DNA of 64,000 nt, from positions 1,860,001 through 1,924,000 of the forward strand of contig JAHRHY010000005.1 in assembly GCA_019671135.1 (NCBI GenBank), read 5' to 3'. The notes below the pieces were generated by a model. The model saw only the letters and a list, made by a program, of their open reading frames with translations. It made no database searches and was not told the DNA's origin. Made by a program: the position numbers and the translations under genes. The DNA is from Linnemannia hyalina (taxonomy: Eukaryota > Mortierellomycota > Mortierellomycetes > Mortierellales > Mortierellaceae). Shown here in pieces: positions 12,917 through 24,039 of the stretch (the stretch's first letter is position 1; every line of letters begins with the position of its first letter).

Positions 12917-15188
12917 TCATATTATATTATATTTATTGCTATAGTTGGTATTTTACAAAGGAGGAAGGATGCATGCGCATGTGATCAGTGGACAGAGACC
13001 AGTTCAAAGTCATGGTCAATGGCGTCCGAGGGCCTTGCGAGATCCAATGCTGCGTCAATGATCAAGTCAAGAGCGTCAAATACGGGCGCCTCGTCCTCCT
13101 CGTTGTCACTCTCCTGCTCAGATTCTTCTCCGGACTCGTTCTCGTGCTCGAGTGCGGCAGACTCGGAAACCGGCGTCTCGGTGGATGAAGACTCGACGAC
13201 TGTATCATTGGCCTCTACAGGAGTGGTCTCGTCAGCGGTGTCGTCGGTGTGGTCAGCCTCGGCATCGGGAAGGGACTCGACATCGGAAAAAGTATCGAGC
13301 AGCTCGGTTTCCTCGGTCTCCTCGTGTTCCTCATCGGTCTCCTCGTGTTCTTCATCGGTCTCCTCGTGTTCTTCATCGGTAGAATCAGTAGTGACAGTGG
13401 TCTCAACGGCAGGGACCTCGGTAGACTCAGTCTCTGGGGTTGCTTCAGGAGCAGACTCTGTCATCTCGGCATCGTTCTCGACAGCTGGGGTTGCTTCAGT
13501 CTCAGCGGTAGCGGTGACATTAGGCGTGGCATCAGATGTGGTACCGCGGGTCTTGAACTCATCGACAACATCGAGAAGGGTCTGGCTCTTCTTGATCAAC
13601 TCCTTTCTGCGGTGGCGGACACTGACCTCACCATCGCTCTCAACAGAGTCAATGCGGAACATGGCCTTGGTCAAGTTCTCCTCGGTCTGAAGGATCTGCT
13701 TCTTGTTCTCCATACGACCGGCAACGATACCGTCCAACTCACGAGAGAGATCGTCAAGGGCGGCGTCGATCTGGTTCAGAGTCATGTGCTTCTCCTCGAC
13801 CGAAATGTCGTGCTCGCGTTGGCGGTGCTGGCGTTGCTGGAGGATGTCGGCGGCGCGGAGCTCAGGAGATGAGTGGGTCGAGGATGGAGTTGATGCAGTC
13901 TTGGCCTCGACAGTTGGCTTGGACTCGGCGACCTTGGTAGGAGTGGGAGTAGAGGCGGTAGACTTGGTGGGGGTGGCGGGCTTCTTGGCGGAAACCTCGA
14001 CCTTGGCACCGAGAGCAGCCTCAACCATGGACTTGATGTCAGGGAAGGTCAAAAAGTAGTTGCCAATGACATCCTCATCGTCCGACTCGGAAGCACGCTG
14101 CTGCTTCTTGGCCTCGGCGGCGGCCTTGGCCTGTTCAATTTGCTTCTGCTTCTTGGCTTGCTCCTCGGCAGCGGCCTGCTTCTGCTTCTCGAGCTCATGG
14201 TTGTGGCGCTTGAGTTGGTGCTGGGGGAAGAAGATGGCGTTCAAGAGTTGACTAAGGACATCATTCTCCTCATTCTCACTCTCCTCCTGCTCGTCTTCAG
14301 ATGACTCGGATGACTCGGCGGCGGCAGTCTCGAGAGCGAGCTGGAGCCTTCTCTGCTGCTCCAACTGTTGCTGCTGTTGCTGCTTCTTGGCTTCAGCAAC
14401 TGCCTTAGCCTTCGCGGCCTTGGCTGCTTCCTCCTGTCGCTTGATCTGCTCGATCTGCTTGATCTGCTGCTGCTCCTGGAGGTGATGGAAGAGAAGTTGT
14501 TCAAGAGTAACAACAGGCTGCTGCTGGCGACGACGCTGGCGTTCCTGTTGCTCATGGATCTGTTGCTGTTGCTGTTGCTTCAAGATCTGCTGTTGCTTCT
14601 TGTACTGGCGAATAGCCTCCTGCTCGGCTTCGTACTTGACCTGAGCGATAGCACGAGCCTTGGCCTCAGCCTTGACCTTAGCCTCAGCCTGAGCCTGTGC
14701 AAGAGCTTGGTGACGACGGTACTCCTGTTCGATCCACTGCTGCTCGAGAGCCTGTTGATGCTGCTGCTGTTGGATGTATTGATGGCGGGCGAGTTTCTGT
14801 TGGCGTTTGCGTTCGAGGGCGGCGAGGAGGAGTTGTTCCTCTTCATCGGTTTCGTCGTCGGCAGAGTTGTAGGAGTATGTGTGAGTGGGTGTGTAAGGGT
14901 TGTAGGAGTAGGATGCGGGGTAGGAGGTGCGTTGGCGACGAGAGGTTGTCGCGGGGTGAGAGAAGAGAGAGTACATGTTGTGTGGGAGTGTTCTAATGCT
15001 CGTTTGAATAGAGGAGTTGCTGGTGGTAATAGTGGGTACGGGTTTGAGTGAGAGAAAGAGTGAACGAAAAAGAAAAGAGAGAGAGAGAGAGAAGTGCTGG
15101 TAGTTGCTGTTGCTGGTGGTGAGCTGTGCCTGTGCCTGAGCTTTTTTGTTGGATGATGGTTGGAATGTGGTCCGAGAATGGCCCTTTT
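12917..15188. repeat. inverted duplication, left arm
   Basis: This segment is present again in opposite orientation at about 24595-26838. Identity covers the 3' flank (past the stop to about 12917), the whole BAG-domain gene, the leader with its CT tract, and about 190 bp upstream of the ATG. Boundaries were set by eye where the match fades. Differences are a handful of substitutions plus small in-frame indels. Confidence 0.92.
12985..14976 (-). CDS. BAG-domain-like co-chaperone, copy A (663 aa)
   Basis: Single exon encoding 663 residues. The N-terminal half is an Ala/Gln/Glu/Lys-rich predicted coiled coil with poly-Gln runs, beginning MYSLFSHPATTSRRQR. Around residues 397-474 a helical block from MTLNQIDAALDDL to RRKELIKKSQTLLDVVDEF resembles the BAG domain, which binds the Hsp70 ATPase domain and promotes nucleotide exchange. 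The C-terminal third is very acidic and carries three copies of the unit EEHEETD. Function as an Hsp70 co-chaperone is inferred from that domain. The promoter is shared by duplication with copy B at 24811-26772. Copy B differs by two substitutions (V to F before the BAG block, T to A in the acidic tail), lacks three residues near the N-terminus and has one fewer acidic unit. Confidence 0.82.
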   Translation of the reverse strand: MYSLFSHPATTSRRQRTSYPASYSYNPYTPTHTYSYNSADDETDEEEQLLLAALERKRQQKLARHQYIQQQQHQQALEQQWIEQEYRRHQALAQAQAEAKVKAEAKARAIAQVKYEAEQEAIRQYKKQQQILKQQQQQQIHEQQERQRRRQQQPVVTLEQLLFHHLQEQQQIKQIEQIKRQEEAAKAAKAKAVAEAKKQQQQQQLEQQRRLQLALETAAAESSESSEDEQEESENEENDVLSQLLNAIFFPQHQLKRHNHELEKQKQAAAEEQAKKQKQIEQAKAAAEAKKQQRASESDDEDVIGNYFLTFPDIKSMVEAALGAKVEVSAKKPATPTKSTASTPTPTKVAESKPTVEAKTASTPSSTHSSPELRAADILQQRQHRQREHDISVEEKHMTLNQIDAALDDLSRELDGIVAGRMENKKQILQTEENLTKAMFRIDSVESDGEVSVRHRRKELIKKSQTLLDVVDEFKTRGTTSDATPNVTATAETEATPAVENDAEMTESAPEATPETESTEVPAVETTVTTDSTDEEHEETDEEHEETDEEHEETEETELLDTFSDVESLPDAEADHTDDTADETTPVEANDTVVESSSTETPVSESAALEHENESGEESEQESDNEEDEAPVFDALDLIIDAALDLARPSDAIDHDFELVSVH

Positions 15189-15519
15189 ATCATATTCGAG
15201 ATGGTATTCTAGAGGCGCGTGGAATGTTCGCTGACAAAAGGTGGAGGCGGAGGCTGCAATTACTTATCATCAACGAGAGCCTTCTGGGCGATTCTTTTCA
15301 AATGACGCAGTTCACGTGACCTTTTTCGGGTTGTTTTGCTCATCAGGCACCAACTTGCCCATGCTGGTTGTTCATCTCTCGCTTCCCTTTTTTTTTGTTT
15401 CGCGTACGCGTGCTACCGACAAACACGCAAACTCAGCCCTCCTAGCAATATTCAACTTGACTGCCAACAGCACCTAGGACACATCCCTCTTTCGACACTT
15501 CATACTCTTACATTCACTC
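15189..15519. promoter_or_regulatory. divergent intergenic region
   Basis: About 330 bp separate BAG copy A (minus) and the mitochondrial protein gene (plus), so it should hold both promoters. The right side shows a T-rich stretch and then the plus-strand leader. No specific site is recognised. Confidence 0.4.
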
Positions 15520-16248
15520 ATGGCCACCCTGCGTCTTCTGCCTGGATTCCAAACAGTCCGAGTGGGAAGACACTCACTCCTCTCCAGGACACCCCTCGTC
15601 TCGGTCTCGGGTGTTCAGGCACGCCCCCTCTTGGCCCGATCTCCCCCTCCTATCAATAAATCAATCACACAAAGATCCTACTCCACCTCATTACCACCAG
15701 GATCATCAACAGTAGCAACCACTACCACTACCACCACCAATACCACAGCAGTCTCCGAGATACCCAAGAAACTGAGCAAGTTCCGCCAGTACGCCGAGCA
15801 GTTCAAGAACAAACCCGCAAGTCATCTCATTTCCTTTGGCATCCTACACGAGATCACCGCAATTGTGCCCCTGCCAATCGTATACTTTGCACTGGTCGAG
15901 ACAGGTATCAAGATACCATTCCCGGAACAAGCGATCGAGGAAGGGAACCGGTTCGTAGGCCGTGTTGTCAAGTATTATGGATGGGATTTGGAAGGTACTG
16001 ATGGGGCTAGGACTATGCTCAACATGGCTACCAGTTATGCCGTTGTCAAGGTAACAGACATTCACATGTGTGCATGAGGAGAAGAATGTTCAATTGCTCA
16101 TGGAGGGGTATCTAACGATGTATCTAATCTTGTCTGACACTAGGCGTTGATACCACTGAGATTGGCGCTGTGTGTGTGGATGACACCTTGGACAGCCACC
16201 AGGATCATCTCGCCCGCGATGAACTTTTGGCGACGATTCAAGAAATAA
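15520..16248 (+). CDS. mitochondrial inner-membrane protein, Mrx11/Fmp10-like
   Basis: Two exons (15520-16050 and 16144-16248, phase 0) give 211 residues. The N-terminus is Arg/Ser/Thr-rich with almost no acidic residues (MATLRLLPGFQTVRVGR), as expected of a mitochondrial targeting presequence. The conserved part runs from KFRQYAEQFKNKPASHL through the membrane segment FGILHEITAIVPLPIVYFAL to PFPEQAIEEGNRF. Exon 2 adds a second hydrophobic segment with LCVWMTPWTATR and ends NFWRRFKK. The SHL-xx-ILHE-xTAIxPLP pattern is that of small fungal mitochondrial membrane proteins such as yeast Mrx11/Fmp10, quoted from memory. Their exact role is poorly defined, so no activity is assigned. Confidence 0.75.
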
Positions 16249-16930
16249 AAAAGGGAATTTCATGCGTTACTCACCTTTATGCCTCTTGCAGAGATATGTG
16301 TCAGTGTTTGTTCTTTCTGGTTCCATTCCAATTGACAATGTAACCGACGCCATGCCTTTTTTTTTCATGCAGTACCGGTACTCTCCCCTCCCACGTTTTT
16401 TTCCCACTCTTTGATATGTGCGCAGCATAGTATTGAGATTGACAGCATGGTAGAAGGGCGTGGAAAAGCAAAAAGAAAAAGGTTCGTTTCCGGTTCTGGT
16501 CACGATACGGATAAAAGATACAAGGATGTGGATTCAGGGACTTTTTTTTGCTCCATCCCTCCAAGTATGTGGGGGTGCAACAAATCAGAGGAGACCCAAA
16601 AAGGCCGTTTTGACTCATTCTCATTGGAGTCTTCCTTTGAGTAATCTCGAGATATTTCAAAAGGGGAACAAAAACATGGATAATAACAACAACGAAGGAC
16701 GGTTTTGGTCCATCAGACTCTTCTCCCTTCCATCCAATCCTCCCCTCAAGACTCCCCTTTGTTAGCACTTTAAAAACTGTCGACCGGAGACTTTTTTTTT
16801 TCTTCTTCCTTTTTCTTCATCTTGTTATCCTCAATTGACCCGACCGTACTGTCGCACCAAGCCAAATTAGCCGATAATTCATACCCGCACTCCTTGTATT
16901 CAAGTTCAAGTTCAAGTTTCCCTTTATCCT
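16249..16930. other. intergenic, promoter of the GNAT gene
   Basis: 3' flank of the previous gene followed by a T/C-rich leader from about 16790 to 16930. Overlapping short ORFs on both strands look like noise. Confidence 0.4.
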
Positions 16931-17850
16931 ATGACCGTCATGCCTGCTCCTATCTCAGCAACCACTCCCGCCACCATCTTGGTCAATGTCCCCTCGAGAC
17001 CCTCGATCCGTTCAGGATCTCCACTCTCCTCGGTTAGCTCGGCAGATACCGTCTCCTCCACCACAACCACCCCTGCCAATGAAGTCGTCTTCCGCCACGG
17101 CAGGGTCGAGGATGCCACCTTGATGACTGAGATGCAGTTTTCCAACTACCAGCACCACTACCGCAAGATCCTCCCCAGCTCCTTCCTTGATAACCTGAAC
17201 CACGAGGCTATGACTGACTTTCATGCCAAGAGAATGACCCGTATGTTGACTTTTGATTGACTATTTTGGCTGAGTGTGTGAAAAGGGCGGTGGCGGTGAA
17301 AAAGAACGCTTGGTCCCTCTCTTTTTGACAGAGATAACGCATGCTCACATGCACAAGTCGGAACGGCATCCCCAATCCTAACCAATCCTCTTTTTCTTTC
17401 TCCTTACGATATGCAGCTCCGGTCGACGAGCGAGAGATGGCCTACGTGATCGCCGAGAGACGAAACGCCGAGACAGGAGTTCTCGAACCCATCGGCATGT
17501 CGCAATCCATGGTCCCTTGGTGGGACCGCGCCTACAACCATCGCTGGAATGAGGGCTGGTCTCAGGAGAGCTTTGACTGCGAGATCGACACTCTTTATGT
17601 CAAGATAGGTATTCAAGGTGGCGGAATCGGTCGGAAGCTGGTCTTGGGCGCCTTACAGGAAGCCTATGATCGCTTCAACATGAGAAAAGGGGTTATTATC
17701 TGGACCCTTGTTGCAAACACTCAGGCGAGGGACTTCTATATGCGCATTGGGTGTGAGGAGGCTGGGTTCCGGACTCTGGATCTGATCGATTACCCTGCCG
17801 AGTGTGTTGGGTATGCCTTCCGATCTGTTGGTGAGGCCATTGGCAAGTGA
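16931..17850 (+). CDS. GNAT-family N-acetyltransferase
   Basis: Two exons (16931-17240, 17417-17850) join at C+CT to make 247 residues. The first 50 residues are Ser/Thr/Pro-rich and probably disordered. The GNAT fold follows: VVFRHGRVEDATLMTEMQF, a long arm of beta strands with PIGMSQSMVPWW, then the acetyl-CoA pyrophosphate-binding motif QGGGIGRKL at residues 170-178, and the C-terminal signature ARDFYMRIGCEEAGF. It would transfer an acetyl group from acetyl-CoA to an amine, but the substrate cannot be told from the sequence. The second exon is long and well conserved in style. Convergent with TIM10. Confidence 0.88.
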
Positions 17851-18217
17851 AGACACATCGACTTGTGGACGTCTCACCTACGAGACACCTCCTCAACACC
17901 TGCAGCAAACCCGGCCCTGTCGATAACTGCTCTCCTCCAAAAAGGCCAACCCGTCGCCTCCCTTCCTCCGTCCTTCCCTTCTCCTTTGCTCTTGCGCCTC
18001 TGTCCCATAATCGCCCGAGTCAATCGTTCAACCGCTCTACACACATGTAGGACTTTATAACACGTAGTCGCCTACTCCTCCCATCCCCATCCTGGATACA
18101 TGTCCGATCCATGTTGTTGTGCGTGAAGATGATAATAATAATACTCTTGTTTTATTTGTATATGTCGTGTTCCTGAACAAAATTGTCGCTTCGTCCAGTG
18201 GTTCTACCAAAATTATG
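17851..18217. other. convergent 3' region between GNAT and TIM10
   Basis: Holds both 3' UTRs. No gene or structured element is recognised. Confidence 0.4.
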
Positions 18218-18985
18218 TTACATGGGAAGACCGGCTCCAGACATCTGCTGAAGCTTGGTGCCGACAGACTTGTTGACCTCGAAGAACTTGGAGACGCAAC
18301 GATCGATGCAGACAGCCTCGCCCTTGTTGAGTTCGCCCTCGATGTAGGTCTTGGGGATGCACTTCTGATGGCAAGAGCTGACAATGCTGTTTTTTTTTGT
18401 TGATTTGTCCCGTTTGGATAAGTTGGAGTGTCGATTGGTGGTATTGATATCATTGACATGGGTCCGAGGTGAATCCAGATAGGTTTGCGAGTTGCCAATG
18501 ATCCAGTATAACGATTTGGTGTTTTTGACGTCCAGAAAGTTGTTATTTTTGTTGTTGTTGTAAGTGATGGTGACGATGAATTGAGCGGTTTGTCGTGGTC
18601 GGAAAAGACAAGGCGAGAGCAGAAGTCGATCCGTTATGAGAGTCAGCGGCGTAGAAAGTATGAAGGAGAAAAAGAGACAGAGTTATTAGTAGCTATAATT
18701 GATAGGTAAGTCCAGTTTCCGGTATCCAATTGATCCAGATATTCGGGAAAGCCTCTCCATGAAGGTCGGCATCAATATCTCCAGGCGTGTATGAAGCTGA
18801 CGACAGTCCTCCCGCACGGCACGGAAGTAACGGCGAAAGCGGAACGTGAAGCAATGACAGCAATGTAAATAACGATCAGCGTACCGGTTAAACAAGTCGG
18901 AGACCATCTCGAGCTCCTGCTCGGCCATGGCCATGTTCTGCATGTTGACCGACTGGTTGGCGGCGTTGTTCATAAAGAAGGACAT
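18218..18985 (-). CDS. TIM10: TIM10, small Tim chaperone of the mitochondrial intermembrane space
   Basis: Two exons: 18885-18985 and 18218-18386, joined CG+C, giving 89 residues, the normal length for Tim10. It contains the twin CX3C motifs that form disulfides after Mia40 oxidation, CHQKC and CIDRC. Around them are the Tim10-specific AEQELEMVSDLFNR, then EGELNKGEAVCIDRCVSKFF, and the ending LQQMSGAGLPM. Tim9-Tim10 hexamers escort hydrophobic carrier and beta-barrel precursors across the intermembrane space. The intron is long for such a short gene (498 bp), and an ORF inside it is only intronic. The gene shares a divergent region of about 450 bp with SSS1. Confidence 0.95.
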
Positions 18986-19434
18986 GGCGGAAGTGTGTTG
19001 ATGTTCTTGAAGGAAGTGAAGAAGTGATTAAAGCAAAAGTTGCTCGCTTCGCTTTCTTTTTCTTGTGCGCCTGCTGCACTCGCTTGCTTGCCACAGGCGG
19101 TGTTACGAAGGTGGCTTGGGTCAATCGAAAGACTGCCTTTTTTTTTTTTATTTCCATTCTCCGGGATGGGAAGGAAATCAGGTCGTAGTTGTAACCATCG
19201 AAAGAGGCAAGAAGAGCGTGCCACCATCCGACCAACCAGCAGACGGCTTCACTGGCTCGATCTGATTGGTCAATTATTAAGTCTGCCTTCACCAATTCTC
19301 TTGTGCTCTCACACTCCTTTATTCTGTGGCCTTCATCTCAAAAGATCTTTATCCTTTCCCACTCCCCTCTTTCTTCTCTTCTCTTCACACCCACCCCTTC
19401 TCCCTCCACCCACCTCCCACACACACATACCATA
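18986..19434. promoter_or_regulatory. divergent promoter of TIM10 and SSS1
   Basis: 449 bp between two head-to-head genes that both serve protein translocation. The plus side shows a CT-rich leader (19310-19430) just before the SSS1 ATG. Co-regulation is possible but is inference. Confidence 0.45.
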
Positions 19435-20231
19435 ATGGACAACGAATTCGCTCAGACCGCCGTCGAAGGCCCCAAGCAGTTTATCAAGGACGGTATCGCC
19501 TTCATCAACCGGTGCGCAAAGCCTGATCGCAAAGGTACACATCATCTCACTTTTTATTACTCACGTCGCACCTGATGGCGACCAGAGGAGTAAGCAAGGA
19601 CAAAGCGAACCAAGGACAAGCTGGAATCGTACATTTTACAAGGAATAACGACCAGCCACTAAAGAACAGAGAGTCTGCCCGAGTTGACTGTCGGTCTGGC
19701 CAACTCTGCGCTGAGCACAGAAAAGGATGACGCGTGCCCGCCATCATCTTTTCAGGAGAAGGCGCCATCTGGTTCACCTGATGACTCTTCTGTCAGTCTG
19801 GACCATCTGGATCAGCCAACTAGCAGACACCAAACGCAACACTCGAGTTGATACCCGGCCTGCTGCATAGATCGGATAACTCCTACTGCTTGCACTCGAT
19901 ACTCTTTTGAGGACTCTATCATTACTCCTTGTCCACGATCTTTTTTTCACTTACAACGCTTTCGTCTCCTGGCATGATTTTCTAGAGTTCATGCAGATCA
20001 CCCAAGCAGTGTCTATGGGCTTCTTCGTCATGGGAGTTATCGGCTTTGTCGTCAAGCTGATTCACATCCCCATCAACAACATCCTTGTGTAAGTCGACAG
20101 GTCCTTCTTTTGTTGCTCCTTCGAATCTGGATTGGTTGGTTGATCAGCTGCAAAGGCAGCACTTGTTACATGCTCCATATACTAATCATCTGCTTCTTTT
20201 TTCTCTCTTTCTTTACAGCGGTGGTGCTTAA
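19435..20231 (+). CDS. SSS1: Sec61 gamma / SSS1, translocon subunit
   Basis: Three exons (19435-19534, 19986-20088, 20219-20231) give 71 residues. The last exon encodes only part of the codon for V plus GGA-stop. The sequence [20 protein letters not shown], then EFMQI and the single tail-anchored helix [26 protein letters not shown], is diagnostic of Sec61-gamma/SecE. This subunit clamps the Sec61 channel in the ER membrane and is required for co- and post-translational import. The first intron is 451 bp. The length agrees with yeast and human homologues. Confidence 0.96.
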
Positions 20232-21020
20232 ACGCTTTGTACACTATCTTCGCACTCTGTTATTTTATCTACCCTTTTGTTTTTAATAAACCAACCCACA
20301 AAACAAACAAAAACAACCAAATCAACTTTTCCTTTGCGCGTGTCTTTAGGAAGAAACTGGCATGGATACCATGGATAGCAACCACCAGCTGTGGTAACTG
20401 GCTCAGCCCACAGCACACATAGGAGTTGGATCCAACTTAATGCGCCTTCATCTTCCTCCGAGAACCTAGATAACGATGGACACCACGTTTTGTGGCACCT
20501 GGTTAGAGGTACGGAATTACGAGCAGAATCCTGCTTGTTAGTCCTTCATCATCGTTTCCGAGCTTATGGATTGTCTTTCTTCCCTCCCTCTTTGTCTCCC
20601 CACCCCTCTTTTCTTCGATGGCGCTCGAGGTCCAGGTTGTGGTTGGTGAGCATGGTTTACAATTGGTTTGACAGGGGTGGGATTTCTTTCCTTGTCCTTG
20701 CTCGCTCCTGTCCTTCTTGCCAGCGAATTTGACATCGTGTCATTTCAGAGAGTGGTGGCTTGGGTGCAGTGTCAATTACGAGACCAACGACCGTTTGATC
20801 AGTTGTTGCCACTAATTTCGACGCGTTTTTGTGCTAGAGAACCTGAGGAAGGTATCTTGGTTACTGCCTTAAATACCAAACATGCCTTCCCCTGCCTATT
20901 CTTTTTCTTGTGCTCTTCACCTTCACTCTCCTTTCCTCCACTCTTCTACACACTCAACAAGACCATTCAACCTATATCCTTCCAACCTCATTCCTTACTC
21001 GGCTAATCTTCGTTTCTACA
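20232..21020. other. intergenic, upstream region of the RING gene
   Basis: About 790 bp. The last 150 bp form a CT-rich leader. An open frame upstream of the RING ATG (from 20910) is in this leader and is not taken as coding. No other signal. Confidence 0.4.
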
Positions 21021-22874
21021 ATGATCCGCTCCCGAAACCCACCCATCTTCACCAGCAACGGCTACCAACCCTCCATCCTCATGGGCACCTCTCAAAAGAC
21101 CCGTGCATCGACCAGGCAGTGTCGTTTCATTCCTCAAGCTCAACCCGCTGCCTCTATCTCTACTACAGAAGCACCTGGCATGTCCCAGTCACCTCCTCCT
21201 CCACGTTCCAGCGCTGACTACATCCCGATCTGGCTGTACGCCGAAGTTCCTCCTCAAGCCTTTACTTTCACCCCGCCTCCCATGCAAATTCAAGTCCCAG
21301 ACTTTATGAACGACTTGTCGATGATTACGGTCTCACCTCAAGAATGCTTTCAGCCAGCTACTACGCCAGCTCCGTCCGAGCTCTCGATGGATATTGATGC
21401 TATGGACTGGGTCACCTGCCCTTCCTCGCCAATGTCAGCGATGTCGCGTGTTGTTCCTGACCTGAACTGGAGGTCGGCGCCGCCTTCTCCTTCCCCCTCA
21501 CCACCAGCAGTGCCGATGGTCGTGGCTCCAGCCTCAATGGCCTTTCAACAGCACTCCATGCTGCCAGAGCTTCCTTTCCAAGGCCGAAGCCGCAGCATCT
21601 TTTTGAGCGACCGATTGGCGGGCAGCAGTGGTGTTAACTCTCGGGTACGAGACCTTCTCCACAACACGGCGGTACAGCGGATCCGGACCTGGCTCCGCAA
21701 GACGATCGAGCCTAATGCTATGACGCAGTGGGCGAACCGGTCGCTCTTTGACCAAATGTCGCGTCAGGCCGGTGCAGTCCCTGTCGGATCCACCATCATG
21801 GACCACAACACTACCGTAACCAAGGAGTGTCCGATCTGCTACCAGGTTGAAGATGTAGTCAAGATCATATTTGGATGCAACCACGAGATTTGCTGGAAGT
21901 GCGAGGCCGACCTGGATCGATTTGGGAATATTTCTTGCCCGCTGTGCCGAGGCCTGCGACTGACGACCAGTTACAGTAGCCCAGAGGACCTCTTTGCGAC
22001 GACGATTGGTATCCAACCAAGCGATTATACCCATCGTCTTTGTCCCCAGCCTTCAAGTACACCTGAGAGGCGGCCTCTTTTCAGCCTTTCGCAGTCCTGG
22101 TTCGGGGATGATAACCGAGAGGAGCGCGATGCAAGGATCGAGCACGAACTGTCCGATCGATACCTTTGGGAGCCGAGCAACTCGTTCCTGGAACACCTCG
22201 CGTCGAAGAAGGATCACTCTGCCAACCAGTATTTCCAGCTCCACGCCGCTCAGGATCTCTGCCTCAAGTCATCGAATGACGATCATTTCCGCGAGTACAA
22301 CGACCGGATCCCTCTTAACCCACCCACCTCGGGCTTGGTTCTCCCTCCGCATCGACTCTACATTGCCCTGATCCACTTTTCCCTCGACATGTTGACACTC
22401 CCTAACCCGGCGCGGTTCCAGAACCAGCGCAAGTTCAAGGCCGAGCTAATGCTCCTGGAGTTGGTTACACTGTTCTTGGTCCCCACAGACGAATTTTCAC
22501 CACGGCTCCCTGACCGGATCTACAATGCAGCCGCATGGATTGAGCAAGGGGAATTTATCTTGTCCAGAATCCGTCGATTCATGCGAGCGAAAATTGCGCA
22601 ACACAAGGCCGAGACCGAGGATGGGGGGAATGAATTGGGAGTGCCGTCAACGCCGATCTCACGAGAGATTTTGTACCTGGGCGTGGCGCGGTGGAGTTGG
22701 ATCGCGCAGTCACTTACTATCCTGCTGAAGTGGATCCAGCTGGCGGACTCGAATCCGTCGATGGTCCCTCCTGTCATGCATTCCCATCTGGGCAAGCATC
22801 ATGAGCCGTACTCGGACATTGATCCTCGTGTCACAAAGCGACTGCGCCATCATCGACGCTGGATGACCAACTAA
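21021..22874 (+). CDS. RING-finger protein, putative E3 ubiquitin ligase
   Basis: Single exon, 617 residues. The first 190 residues are Pro/Ser-rich and probably disordered. A C3HC4 RING lies at about residues 270-309, with the cysteines and histidine of CPICYQ, FGCNHEICWKC and CPLCRG in canonical order. The C-terminal 300 residues are helical-looking and of no family I recognise, including HRLYIALIHFSLDMLTLP and LGVARWSWIAQSL. A RING of this kind normally recruits an E2 enzyme and promotes ubiquitin transfer. Substrate and localisation are unknown. The ATG at 21021 was chosen because sequence before it is leader-like. Convergent with MED10. Confidence 0.82.
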   Translation: MIRSRNPPIFTSNGYQPSILMGTSQKTRASTRQCRFIPQAQPAASISTTEAPGMSQSPPPPRSSADYIPIWLYAEVPPQAFTFTPPPMQIQVPDFMNDLSMITVSPQECFQPATTPAPSELSMDIDAMDWVTCPSSPMSAMSRVVPDLNWRSAPPSPSPSPPAVPMVVAPASMAFQQHSMLPELPFQGRSRSIFLSDRLAGSSGVNSRVRDLLHNTAVQRIRTWLRKTIEPNAMTQWANRSLFDQMSRQAGAVPVGSTIMDHNTTVTKECPICYQVEDVVKIIFGCNHEICWKCEADLDRFGNISCPLCRGLRLTTSYSSPEDLFATTIGIQPSDYTHRLCPQPSSTPERRPLFSLSQSWFGDDNREERDARIEHELSDRYLWEPSNSFLEHLASKKDHSANQYFQLHAAQDLCLKSSNDDHFREYNDRIPLNPPTSGLVLPPHRLYIALIHFSLDMLTLPNPARFQNQRKFKAELMLLELVTLFLVPTDEFSPRLPDRIYNAAAWIEQGEFILSRIRRFMRAKIAQHKAETEDGGNELGVPSTPISREILYLGVARWSWIAQSLTILLKWIQLADSNPSMVPPVMHSHLGKHHEPYSDIDPRVTKRLRHHRRWMTN

Positions 22875-23000
22875 TGTTTTGTCTGTAGTAGTATCTGTCT
22901 TTACCACTTGTCCTTGTTTCCATTAATAACAACCATGATTCTTCCAAAAAAAAATGCCAAACAAAAGTAAGAGTGAACAAAGGCAAAAAAAGTCTTGCTT

Positions 23001-24039
23001 TTATTGCGATGCTGCACTCTGTCCAGACTTTGAGCTCACTTCCTGGAGTATCTGGTTGTAGTCTGCCATGTCCTCTGGGAATGCGTCGCCCAAGTTCTGT
23101 GCCAACGCCGCTTCGAAGCTCTATTATTTGACATGTTTTAATCAAAGGTGACGACACTGTTAGCTTTATATGCTCCGTCCGCAAAAAATGGTTCCTGAAC
23201 GCATGATGGACAAAAAATACAAGCGAAGAGAGACTTGCCTTCATGGATGTGACTTTTCCGTTGGTGAACTGGTTCTCTCCCGCGACGGCCTCCACAAACG
23301 TCTTTGAAAACAGATCCGGGTTCTTTCCATCCTCAATGTAGCTATCATGATTGACAAGTATAGTACCAAATGTTGTTAGAAAATCGACTGGGACGAAAAA
23401 CTATTGAGGTATGGATCGCCGATAACAGGACAAATCCCATGTTTGCTGTTTGTTGTAGATTACCTCAAGACCTCCCAAGGCACCATTACATCCAGCTGAT
23501 CCTTGAATGCCTCAATCTCGCCCAACTGCTTCGTAAGTTCCTGACTAATTATCCCGTAAAATAATATAAAAAAGAATCAGGGTTAGAGAACCATACTCGC
23601 TCTATTCATTGTGTCTGCCAATTGACCATGATTGCTCGTCAGACTTTGATTATGTTGCCTACATTTTCTGGTGAACAAGAGAGTTACTCTCAGCCTGGAA
23701 ATCGTAGACGGTGATACTGAGCTCCAACAGACTCTGAATCAACTCCTGCAGCTTCTTCTCCAAAGCCTCCCGATGTCTTTCCGTCTCTGCAGCTGCCAAC
23801 TCTGTAGGATCCGGTTGTGCACTTCCACCACCACCTACTGCTGCTGCTGCTGTTGACAGCGCAGACGTTGATGTTGATGATGATGGTGGCTCTTGTGTGG
23901 TTGTGGTTCCTGGCGCGATACCGGTGGCACCTACTAGCCCCCCTGCGCCCTGTGCTGATGGTATTGTGGATGGGCTAGTCTGTGATGATGTTGGCATGTT
24001 CTGGATGGAGGATTGGGAGTCGTTGTATACAGATGCCAT
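23001..24039 (-). CDS. MED10: Mediator subunit MED10 / Nut2
   Basis: Four exons: 23663-24039, 23464-23544, 23239-23341 and 23001-23120, giving 226 residues. The family core is clear: LEKKLQELIQSLLELSITVYDFQAESNSLVHQK, then QLDVMVPWEVLSYIEDGKNPDLF, then FPEDMADYNQILQEV. MED10 is an essential subunit of the Mediator middle module that links activators to RNA polymerase II. The N-terminal 75 residues are Ser/Thr/Pro/Gly-rich and not part of the conserved fold. The third intron (23238-23121) uses GC-AG ends (AAG|GCAAGT...TAG|AGC), a known minor class, and the phase confirms it. The start is the ATG after an A-rich leader. Confidence 0.93.

Noticed and set aside
23581..23640. Possible extra MED10 exon with a 28-bp intron
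   Set aside because: Skipping it gives a normal-length intron, keeps phase and reproduces the family spacing between HQK and the VPWEVL motif.
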